Source: Coriobacteriia bacterium (lineage in GTDB: Bacteria; Actinomycetota; Coriobacteriia; Coriobacteriales; QAMH01). From it: a stretch of 7,655 nucleotides of DNA. The translations under genes and the position numbers were made by a program. The notes below the pieces were generated by a model. It ran no database searches. It saw nothing but the letters and a program-made list of their open reading frames with translations, and was not told where the DNA came from. How positions within the stretch are numbered: position 1 is the first letter of the stretch; the number at the start of each line of letters is the position of its first letter. Location: positions 1 through 7,655 of the forward strand of contig CAAEKX010000106.1 of assembly GCA_900756605.1 (NCBI GenBank), given 5' to 3'. Of this stretch, positions 1 to 5,275 are shown one piece after another.

Positions 1-1
1 C

Positions 2-1039
2 CACAATCCGCCCGAATACAACGGCATCAAGTTCTTCGACGGCGAGGGCTACAAGCTGCCCGATGCGCTCGAGGACGAAATGCAAAAGCTCGTCGAGGAA
101 CTGCGCGGCGAGCAGGTCGAGACCGGACAGTCGCGTCCCGTGCCCAATGCCGCCCTCTACTATGCCAACCACGCGGCTGCGGTGCTGCAGGAGCGCGGCG
201 TCGACCTTTCCGGCATGAAGATTGCCGTTGATTGCGCCCATGGCGCATCGTGCGAGACGACGCCGGCCACCCTGCGCGCGCTCGGCGCCGAGGTCTTCGT
301 CATCAACGCCGATCCCGACGGCAGCGAGATCAACGTAGGCTGTGGCTCGACGCATCTCGAGCCGGTAAAGTTCCTGATGGAAAGCCGCGGTGCCGATATC
401 GCGATTGCCCATGACGGCGATGCCGACCGCATGCTCGCACTCGCATCTGACGGTACGGTCATCGACGGCGATTTCCTGCTCGCCATCTGCGCGAAGGATC
501 TCAAGGAGCGTGGGTTGCTCGACAACAATCTCGTTGTGTCGACGGTCATGGCCAATCTCGGCTTCCAGCTTGCCATGAAACGGGAGGGCATCGACGTCAT
601 CACCACCAAGGTGGGCGACCGCTACGTGCTCGAGGCCATGCGCGAGCACGGCGCCGTGCTTGGCGGCGAGCAGTCGGGCCACATCATCTTCGGCAAACGC
701 AACACGACGGGTGACGGTCTCGTGTCCGCGCTCGAGCTGCTCGGCGTCATCGCCGCAAGTGGCAAGACGGCCAAGGAACTCATGGAGGTTATGGAGAAGT
801 TCCCGCAGTCGCTCGTCAACGTGCGCGTTACCGACCGTGCCCTCTACGAGGGAAACGAGGCCATCGCCGCCGCCGAGGCAGCTGCCGAGGAGGAGCTTGG
901 CGAGGAGGGCCGTCTGCTCGTGAGGGCGTCGGGCACCGAGCCGCTCATTCGCGTCATGGTCGAGGCGCATACGCAGGAGCAGGCCGATGCGATTGCCAAT
1001 CGCGTGGCCGATGTCGTGATCGAACAGATTGGCGCTTAG
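2..1039 (+). CDS. glmM: Phosphoglucosamine mutase GlmM, 5'-truncated by window edge
   Basis: Converts glucosamine-6-phosphate to glucosamine-1-phosphate in the cytoplasm, feeding UDP-GlcNAc and peptidoglycan synthesis. The frame is open from the first complete codon and begins HNPPEYNGIKFF, the residues just after the catalytic phosphoserine of the family's SASHNP motif, so that serine lies just outside the window. Visible are 345 residues of a protein usually about 445 long. The Mg-binding loop DGDADR is at 413-430, the sugar-recognition loop GGEQSGH at 662-682, and the phosphate-binding loop RASGTEPLIR at 923-952. The stretches STVMANLGF and KVGDRYVLEAM are typical of GlmM rather than of phosphomannomutase/phosphoglucomutase relatives. 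The gene ends in TAG. The following transporter has its own -10 element, so it probably does not depend on glmM transcription. Identity is highly confident; nothing looks broken. Confidence 0.96.
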   Translation, partial: HNPPEYNGIKFFDGEGYKLPDALEDEMQKLVEELRGEQVETGQSRPVPNAALYYANHAAAVLQERGVDLSGMKIAVDCAHGASCETTPATLRALGAEVFVINADPDGSEINVGCGSTHLEPVKFLMESRGADIAIAHDGDADRMLALASDGTVIDGDFLLAICAKDLKERGLLDNNLVVSTVMANLGFQLAMKREGIDVITTKVGDRYVLEAMREHGAVLGGEQSGHIIFGKRNTTGDGLVSALELLGVIAASGKTAKELMEVMEKFPQSLVNVRVTDRALYEGNEAIAAAEAAAEEELGEEGRLLVRASGTEPLIRVMVEAHTQEQADAIANRVADVVIEQIGA

Positions 1040-1057
1040 CTCTCAACGAGCTTTGCG

Positions 1058-1063
1058 TATAAT
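1058..1063 (+). promoter_or_regulatory. Perfect -10 element (TATAAT) before the NSS transporter gene
   Basis: TATAAT lies 41 nt before the transporter start codon, in a locally AT-richer stretch between glmM and the transporter gene. No good -35 hexamer sits 16-18 nt upstream (the 17-nt position reads CTTAGC), so the promoter may be weak or activator-assisted. A short GCATATGC palindrome (1065-1072) lies at or just after the expected transcription start and could bind a regulator. This is inference from sequence only. Confidence 0.5.
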
Positions 1064-1104
1064 CGCATATGCTTGTTTTGTACGAATATTTGGGGAATTG
1101 AACA

Positions 1105-2496
1105 ATGGCACAAGAAGTTAAAGAAGTTCAAGAAGCATCGACCCGTGCAACGTGGTCGGGCAAGTGGGCGTTCATTTTGGCTGCGGCGGCATCGGCCGTC
1201 GGCCTCGGAAATCTCTGGCGCTTTCCGTATCTCGCCGCGAAATACGGTGGCGGCATGTTCCTGTTTACCTACCTGGTGCTCGTTTTGACCTTCGGCGTCT
1301 CCCTGCTGCTACTCGAAACGGCGCTTGGTCGCAAGACGCGCCAGTCCGTCATCGGTGCCTTCAGGCACTTTGGTGCCAAGTTCACCTTCATTGGCGTGCT
1401 CGCGGCGGCCGTGCCGTTCATCATCACGCCGTATTACTGCATCATCGGCGGCTGGGTCACCAAGTACATGGTGAGCTACGTCACGGCGGGACCGGCGGCG
1501 CTGGCCGATGGCGGTGACTTCTTCGGCGGTTTCATCAGCAGCAACACCGAGAGCTTCCTGTTCATGCTCGTCTTCATGGCGATCGTCTTCATCATCGTTG
1601 CGCTCGGCGTGCAAAAGGGCATCGAGAAGGCCAATCTCATCATGATGCCCGCGCTCATCGTCATGGCAATCGCGATTGCTGTTTTCGTGCTCACGATGCC
1701 TGGCGCACTCGAGGGCGCCGCGTACTACCTCGTGCCCGACTTCAGCAAGTTCTCGCCCGAGCTCGTCATCAACGCGTTGGGGCAGATGTTCTACTCGCTT
1801 TCGCTGGCCATGGGCATCATGGTTACGTATGGCAGCTACATGCGCAAGCAGGACAGCCTGACGTCATCGGTCACGCGCATCGCGGGCTTTGACTTCGGCG
1901 TCTCGTTCTTCGCCGGTCTCATGATCGTGCCGGCTGCCTTCGTTGCGATGGGCTCTGCCGAGGCCGTTGCCGCAAAGTCCGGTCCGTCACTCATGTTCAT
2001 CACCCTGCCCGAGGTGTTCAACACGATGGACCTCACCTGGGCGACCGTCATCGGCTTCGTGTTCTTCTTGCTCGTGTTCTTCGCGGCGCTGACGAGTGCC
2101 ATCAGTCTGACCGAGGCGCTCGTGTCGATCGTGTCCGACGGCACGCACCTGTCGCGCACCAAGTCCCTCATCATCGTGATGATCTTCATCGTGGCGGTTG
2201 GCTTCGTCGTCAATGCGGGCTATAACTCGCTGTCGTTTATCCAGCCCATCGGCGAGGGATCGACGCTGCTCGACTTCTTCGACTTCATCTCGAACTCGGT
2301 GCTCATGCCCATCGTCGCGATTCTGACCTGCGTCTTCGTTGGTTGGATCATCAAGCCCAAGGCGCTTATCGAGGAGATCGAGATTTCAAGCGAGTTCAAG
2401 GCCGAGAAGGCCTGGGTCGTTATGATCAAGTACATCGCCCCGATTCTCGTCGCGGTGATTCTCATCACGAACATTCTTCCCTTCATAACGGGGTAA
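1105..2496 (+). CDS. Sodium:neurotransmitter symporter (NSS) family amino acid transporter
   Basis: A Na+-coupled importer of the LeuT/MhsT/TnaT type in the cytoplasmic membrane; an amino acid is the likely substrate but cannot be assigned. The 463 residues form about 11 hydrophobic segments (roughly 22-45, 52-72, 93-122, 150-168, 176-197, 219-241, 258-283, 309-340, 352-371, 387-413, 438-459), as in MhsT-type 11-TM members rather than 12-TM LeuT. TM1 carries the family motif VGLGNLWRFPY (residues 32-42), with N36 matching the Na1-site Asn of LeuT and R39 the outer-gate Arg. TM6 has the broken-helix stretch FYSLSLAMGIMVTYGSY. In TM8, A327, T330 and S331 match the Na2 ligands. The start is chosen on a GGGGA Shine-Dalgarno (1092-1096), 8 nt before ATG. 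The ArsR-type gene follows after 63 nt, probably in the same transcript. Family assignment is firm; substrate is unknown. Confidence 0.94.
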   Translation: MAQEVKEVQEASTRATWSGKWAFILAAAASAVGLGNLWRFPYLAAKYGGGMFLFTYLVLVLTFGVSLLLLETALGRKTRQSVIGAFRHFGAKFTFIGVLAAAVPFIITPYYCIIGGWVTKYMVSYVTAGPAALADGGDFFGGFISSNTESFLFMLVFMAIVFIIVALGVQKGIEKANLIMMPALIVMAIAIAVFVLTMPGALEGAAYYLVPDFSKFSPELVINALGQMFYSLSLAMGIMVTYGSYMRKQDSLTSSVTRIAGFDFGVSFFAGLMIVPAAFVAMGSAEAVAAKSGPSLMFITLPEVFNTMDLTWATVIGFVFFLLVFFAALTSAISLTEALVSIVSDGTHLSRTKSLIIVMIFIVAVGFVVNAGYNSLSFIQPIGEGSTLLDFFDFISNSVLMPIVAILTCVFVGWIIKPKALIEEIEISSEFKAEKAWVVMIKYIAPILVAVILITNILPFITG

Positions 2497-2512
2497 CGAT
2501 AATCGATGCGGT

Positions 2513-2540
2513 CGATGGTCGGGCATATTCCCGGCCATCG
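2513..2540 (+). promoter_or_regulatory. 11-6-11 inverted repeat between transporter and ArsR-type gene
   Basis: CGATGGTCGGG and CCCGGCCATCG form an 11-bp stem with one G-U wobble and a 6-nt loop (CATATT), ending 5 nt before the Shine-Dalgarno of the regulator gene. No T-tract follows, so it is not a standard terminator. It could be an mRNA hairpin affecting relative expression of the two genes, or a dyad operator for the ArsR-type protein, whose relatives bind dyads of this general size. The role is unproven. Confidence 0.4.
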
Positions 2541-2559
2541 CAGTAGAAGGAGGCGCGTC

Positions 2560-3147
2560 ATGGCAAAGGGCAAGAAGAAGGACAAGGACAAGAAGAAGGG
2601 CAAGGCGAAAGACAAGGCCGCGAAGCTCGAGCTCAAGGCCGATGTCAAGCCATCGAAGTCCAAGCCTGAGAAGAAGCACGACAAGAAGCATGACGCAACG
2701 CCGCAGGTGCAGCCTGCGAGCAAGACCGTGTCCACGGCCAAGCCGGCGGCAACACAGCCCAAGATGTCCTCGGCCTATGTGCCCAAGCACTCGATGGGGT
2801 CACATAGCAAGACCACGTCCAAGCCGCAGACCATTTACGACATGCAGCCGATGAACTTCAAGATGCCGAGCGAGGAGTCACTCTTCAGCCTCGCCAACCT
2901 CTTCAAGATCTTCGCTGACCCAACGCGTCTCAAGATTTTGTACTCCCTCGTGGAGGGTCCCAAGTGCGTCGCTGACATCGCGCATGCAGCGGGGGTCACG
3001 CAGGGTGCCACCTCGCACCAGCTGCGCAGCATGAAGCAGGAGCGTCTCGTGGACTTCGTACGCGATGGCAAGCAGGTCATTTACTCGCTGGCCGATGACC
3101 GCGTGCAGACGTTGCTCTCGCAGGGGTATTCGTACATCAATGGCTAG
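2560..3147 (+). CDS. ArsR-family winged-helix regulator with a lysine-rich N-terminal tail
   Basis: Probable DNA-binding transcriptional regulator, 195 residues. Residues ~106-190 form an ArsR/SmtB-type winged helix: LFKIFADPTRLKILYSL, then CVADIAHAAGVTQGATSHQLRSMKQERLV as the helix-turn-helix, and the wing DGKQVIYSL. Residues 1-90 are low complexity with 26 Lys (20 in the first 43), Ala/Pro/Ser and scattered His (KKHDKKHD, KHSMGSH), resembling histone-H1-like tails. The SmtB alpha-5 zinc ligands (DxH...HxxE) are mostly lost: aligned here as D, R, Y, G. A classical ELCVC alpha-3 pair is also absent, with only C136 near that position. It may sense something else or none. The start is ATG 2560, preceded by GAAGGAGG at 2546-2553; an in-frame ATG at 2506 lacks a ribosome binding site. 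It probably shares a transcript with the transporter and may regulate it. Confidence 0.85.
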   Translation: MAKGKKKDKDKKKGKAKDKAAKLELKADVKPSKSKPEKKHDKKHDATPQVQPASKTVSTAKPAATQPKMSSAYVPKHSMGSHSKTTSKPQTIYDMQPMNFKMPSEESLFSLANLFKIFADPTRLKILYSLVEGPKCVADIAHAAGVTQGATSHQLRSMKQERLVDFVRDGKQVIYSLADDRVQTLLSQGYSYING

Positions 3148-3165
3148 TGACGTGCCTGGTGTTAC

Positions 3166-3215
3166 GGGACGGTCCTGACGTTTCGGTTAAATCGAGACGT
3201 TAGGACCGTCCCTTT
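3166..3215 (+). terminator. 20-bp-stem hairpin between convergent genes (terminator or REP-like repeat)
   Basis: The arms 3166-3185 and 3193-3212 pair over 20 positions with only two G-U wobbles and a 7-nt loop (GTTAAAT). TTTGTCT follows, a short U-rich tail on the plus strand. It starts 18 nt after the ArsR-type stop codon and lies 6 nt from the stop of the convergent YolD-like gene, so it can end the plus-strand operon and possibly, without a T-tract, the minus-strand one. The outer sequences GGGACGGTCC and GGACCGTCCC are of a kind I recall as dispersed intergenic repeats in many bacteria. That recollection is untested. Confidence 0.75.
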
Positions 3216-3218
3216 GTC

Positions 3219-3434
3219 TCAGCAGTAATCGAATTCCGATTGGTCTATCGGCGCATCAGGCCCATGTTCTTGGGCGTGATGCGCCGCCTGCTTGATGGCC
3301 TCGGTATGTCCGGCAAGTGCCGCAAAGGGCGAAAACTGGGCAGCCCGTTGCTCCATTGACATGTGGGGATATTTGCTCGATACGTGATGCGGCAAGTCGA
3401 TGATGTCGGCGTATATGTGCTCTGCATCGCTCAT
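3219..3434 (-). CDS. YolD-like protein, partner of the Y-family polymerase
   Basis: A 71-residue small protein with the stretch DIIDLPHHVSSKYPHMSMEQ followed by RAAQFSPFAALAGHTEAI, which is the hallmark of the YolD-like family. These genes commonly sit beside UvrX-type Y-family polymerases (for example yqjW-yqjX in Bacillus). The molecular role is not well defined; a function as an accessory or UmuD-like partner in translesion synthesis has been suggested. Its ATG overlaps the polymerase stop codon as ATGA (3431-3434), implying translational coupling. A GGAGG Shine-Dalgarno lies inside the polymerase 3' end at 3444-3448, 9 nt from the start. No signal peptide or membrane segment is seen; the C-terminus has a His/Asp/Gln-rich end (AAHHAQEHGPD). 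It is expected to follow the same SOS control as the polymerase. Confidence 0.88.
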   Translation of the reverse strand: MSDAEHIYADIIDLPHHVSSKYPHMSMEQRAAQFSPFAALAGHTEAIKQAAHHAQEHGPDAPIDQSEFDYC

Positions 3435-4972
3435 GCCTGATGGCCTCCGATCTGCTTGTTGCGTTGCGTTTGCGTGGCGCCCTCCTGCAAATTCGTGCCC
3501 TTGAGCACGGCATTCTTCCCGAAGCGTCTTCTGGCGGCAAGTATGGCCTCCTGGCGGCGATGCTCTTGGGATAGCTCTTGCTCTTTGGCGGCATTGGCGT
3601 GCTCCTCCTTGTCGTAATCGGCAAAGAGCTCGAGCTGCTCTTCCTGTGGGGTATCCTGCGTGCTCTCTTGCTCGCGCTTGACGTCACATGCCGTGATGTT
3701 AAGGCGACGGGCGAGCAAGTGTGGGTTGACGGTCGAGTCGAAAAGCTCGAGGGCGGCATCGACGATGAGACGTGACGAGGAGGTGTACCGCGGCAGGTTG
3801 ATGGAGCCGTGGGCATGTTTGGGAACGCTGCGGCCAAAATGGTCGGTCGTGATGGGACCGTCGTACTTCATCGCACGGATGGGATCGCTGAGGTTTTCCT
3901 TGTCGTAGCCGACGGTGATGACGATTTGAGCGGTGACGAGACCCTTCTCGACAAGGTCGAGGCTGAGCTGCTCGGCCATCTCGCGCATGACGAGGCGCGT
4001 CTTGTTGAAGGGATAAGGGTGCTGTAGCACCTGCCCTGAGCCGAGGCTGTTGGACTCAGGGCGATACGCCCGGACGTCTGCGAGCGTGCAGGGCTCCCAG
4101 CCCCAGGCGTGGTCGATGAGCAGCTCGGCGTTTACGCCGAAGAGGTCGTAGAGCGTGTCCTCGTTCCTACTTGCCTGCGGACCGGCAACCGATGCTCGGG
4201 CGATATCCCCCATCGTGCCGAGCCCCACCTGGTCGAGCTTGCGAGCTGTCGCGAGACCCACACGCCAGAAGTCCGTGAGAGGGCGATGGTTCCAGAGCAG
4301 GCGGCGATAGCTCATCTCGTCGAGCTCGGCGATGCGTGCCCCATCCGGGCCGGCGGGTATATGCTTGGCAACGATATCCATCGCGACCTTGGCAAGGTAG
4401 AGGTTGGTGCCGAGACCGACCGTGGCCGTAATGCCCGTCTCGGCCAGAACGTCCGCGATGAGCATGGCGGCGAACTCGTGTGCCGTCATGCCGGCTGTGC
4501 GCAGGTAGCCCGTTACGTCGATGAAGACCTCGTCAATGGAGTAGACGTGAATGTCCTCGGGGGCGACATGGCGCAGGTATATCTCGTAAATCTCCGTGCT
4601 GCGTTGCAGGTAGAGGGCCATGCGTGGCGGGGCGATGACATAGTCGAGGGCGAGCTCGGGATGTTGGGATAGCTCGACGGCATTGCTTGAGGAGCCTACG
4701 AGCTTGCGGCCCGGTGCCTGCGCCCTGCGCTGGGCGTTGATTTTTTTGACGGCCTGGATGACCTCGAAGAGGCGTGCCCTGCCCGAGATGCCGTGTGCCT
4801 TGAGAGAAGGCGAGACGGCAAGGCATATGGTCTTCTCGGTGCGACGTTTGTCTGCCACGACGAGGTTGGTCGTGAGCGCATCGAGACCACGCTCGGCGCA
4901 CTCGACCGACGCGTAGAAGGACTTGAGGTCGATTGCGACGTACGACCGTTGCTTTTTGCCGTTCTCTTCCAT
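3431..4972 (-). CDS. Y-family translesion DNA polymerase (UvrX/UmuC-like)
   Basis: Error-prone DNA polymerase for bypassing lesions, 513 residues. The palm begins YVAIDLKSFYASVE: D15 is the first metal-binding Asp and Y20 the steric-gate position. YSIDEVF gives D147 and E148, so the catalytic triad is intact. A helix-hairpin-helix thumb region lies around 235-260 (FWRVGLATARKLDQVGLGTMG), with the little finger at roughly 305-430. QLELF (446-450) fits the beta-clamp-binding consensus. The C-terminus GKNAVLKGTNLQEGAT...RNKQIGGHQA is typical of UvrX/UmuC-type rather than DinB polymerases. ATG 4972 is chosen because the conserved palm starts about ten residues later and the promoter lies directly upstream; the frame stays open to 5182 only through the inverted-repeat intergenic region, without family-like sequence. 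There is no clear Shine-Dalgarno, consistent with near-leaderless translation. It is followed by the YolD-like gene with a 4-nt overlap. Confidence 0.93.
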   Translation of the reverse strand: MEENGKKQRSYVAIDLKSFYASVECAERGLDALTTNLVVADKRRTEKTICLAVSPSLKAHGISGRARLFEVIQAVKKINAQRRAQAPGRKLVGSSSNAVELSQHPELALDYVIAPPRMALYLQRSTEIYEIYLRHVAPEDIHVYSIDEVFIDVTGYLRTAGMTAHEFAAMLIADVLAETGITATVGLGTNLYLAKVAMDIVAKHIPAGPDGARIAELDEMSYRRLLWNHRPLTDFWRVGLATARKLDQVGLGTMGDIARASVAGPQASRNEDTLYDLFGVNAELLIDHAWGWEPCTLADVRAYRPESNSLGSGQVLQHPYPFNKTRLVMREMAEQLSLDLVEKGLVTAQIVITVGYDKENLSDPIRAMKYDGPITTDHFGRSVPKHAHGSINLPRYTSSSRLIVDAALELFDSTVNPHLLARRLNITACDVKREQESTQDTPQEEQLELFADYDKEEHANAAKEQELSQEHRRQEAILAARRRFGKNAVLKGTNLQEGATQTQRNKQIGGHQA

Positions 4973-4980
4973 GGCACGAA

Positions 4981-5009
4981 AGTATAGGGGATGACTGAGA
5001 CACGAACAA
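4981..5009 (-). promoter_or_regulatory. Promoter of the Y-polymerase/YolD operon
   Basis: On the minus strand, TTGTTC (5009-5004), a 17-nt spacer and TATACT (4986-4981) make a good -35/-10 pair. Only 8 nt separate the -10 from the polymerase ATG, so the transcript should start at G4975 or at the A of the start codon (4972). The mRNA would be leaderless or nearly so. This fits the missing Shine-Dalgarno and is common in actinobacteria. The -35 lies inside the LexA-type box. Confidence 0.72.
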
Positions 5010-5016
5010 GCGTTCG
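5003..5016. promoter_or_regulatory. LexA-type SOS box overlapping the polymerase -35
   Basis: CGAACAAGCGTTCG is a perfect CGAAC-N4-GTTCG dyad, the LexA (Cheo-box) consensus of Gram-positive and actinobacterial LexA proteins. It covers the -35 hexamer of the Y-polymerase promoter, where LexA binding would block RNA polymerase. Sequence, position and target gene class agree, so SOS control of the polymerase/YolD operon is well supported, though not shown experimentally. Confidence 0.85.
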
Positions 5017-5033
5017 CTTTTCTGAATATAGGA

Positions 5034-5143
5034 ATCCGTGTGGGCGGGCTGTGAAGCGGAGGTCCAAGGGAGCGCGCCGTAAAGACCGCGAAGCGGGCTG
5101 TCGGGAAGCGACCGTCGGAGCGGAGCAGCCCGCCCACACGGAT
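5034..5143. repeat. 18-bp perfect inverted repeat flanking a 74-bp spacer
   Basis: The arm ATCCGTGTGGGCGGGCTG (5034-5051) recurs exactly as its reverse complement at 5126-5143. The spacer repeats part of the arm directly (GCGGGCTGT at 5044-5052 and 5093-5101) and carries GAAGCG at 5053, 5090 and 5105. It has no gene, and no target-site duplication was recognised at its edges. Possibilities are a MITE/REP-type mobile or dispersed repeat, a large hairpin RNA, or a barrier between the divergent promoters. The minus-strand frame open through it looks like chance in GC-rich DNA. Confidence 0.7.
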
Positions 5144-5153
5144 GGGGGAATGT

Positions 5154-5185
5154 GGGACAAATGTCCTGTCCATTTGTCCCATTTT
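5154..5185 (+). terminator. Hairpin with T-tract upstream of the aminotransferase promoter
   Basis: GGGACAAATG (5154-5163) and CATTTGTCCC (5171-5180) form a perfect 10-bp stem around a 7-nt loop (TCCTGTC), extendable by one U-A and one G-U pair, followed by ATTTT. It has the form of a plus-strand intrinsic terminator, but no plus-strand gene ends just upstream. It may instead be a repeat element, or an insulator keeping read-through out of the next gene. Its GGGAC/GTCCC ends echo the hairpin at 3166-3212. Confidence 0.5.
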
Positions 5186-5190
5186 CGAAA

Positions 5191-5218
5191 TTGAACCTCT
5201 TGGCTGGCTCGTTATGCT
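5191..5218 (+). promoter_or_regulatory. Putative promoter of the HTH-aminotransferase gene
   Basis: TTGAAC (5191-5196), a 16-nt spacer and TATGCT (5213-5218) give a plausible -35/-10 pair, placing the transcription start near 5225 with a leader of about 47 nt. An alternative -10, TATTCT (5218-5223), lacks a well-spaced -35. The -35 coincides with the first AAAWTGAACY repeat, so a protein bound there would compete with RNA polymerase. Confidence 0.45.
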
Positions 5219-5230
5219 ATTCTGCTAAAA

Positions 5231-5275
5231 ATGAACTTCGTGACCAGTAAATTGAACTTATGGAGCAGAAAATGA
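5231..5275 (+). CDS. Possible 14-codon leader peptide before the aminotransferase
   Basis: ATG at 5231 opens a short frame, MNFVTSKLNLWSRK, whose TGA (5273-5275) overlaps the ATG of the aminotransferase (5272-5274). The overlap would allow translational coupling. No ribosome binding site precedes it; it starts 7 nt after TATTCT, so it could only be read leaderlessly or at low level. The frame may also be a by-product of the AAAWTGAACY repeats, which supply its ATG. Speculative. Confidence 0.2.
   Translation: MNFVTSKLNLWSRK

Noticed and set aside
1038..1052. AGCTC/GAGCT hairpin just after glmM as a terminator
   Set aside because: The stem is only 5 bp with a 5-nt loop and just three T's follow; too weak to call.
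2506..2559. Upstream in-frame ATG for the ArsR-type gene
   Set aside because: The strong GAAGGAGG at 2546-2553 points to ATG 2560, and the upstream segment contains the dyad instead of protein-like sequence.
2220..2762. 180-codon minus-strand frame opposite the transporter end and the ArsR-type start
   Set aside because: Its Leu/Ser-rich sequence is what AAG lysine codons give when read backwards; no ribosome binding site or family match.
4109..4672. 187-codon plus-strand frame inside the Y-polymerase
   Set aside because: It is antisense to the catalytic palm region of a well-supported gene and has no recognisable domain.
4973..5182. 70-residue N-terminal extension of the polymerase frame
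   Set aside because: The extension crosses the promoter, SOS box and inverted repeat, has no family-like sequence, and the conserved palm begins just after ATG 4972.
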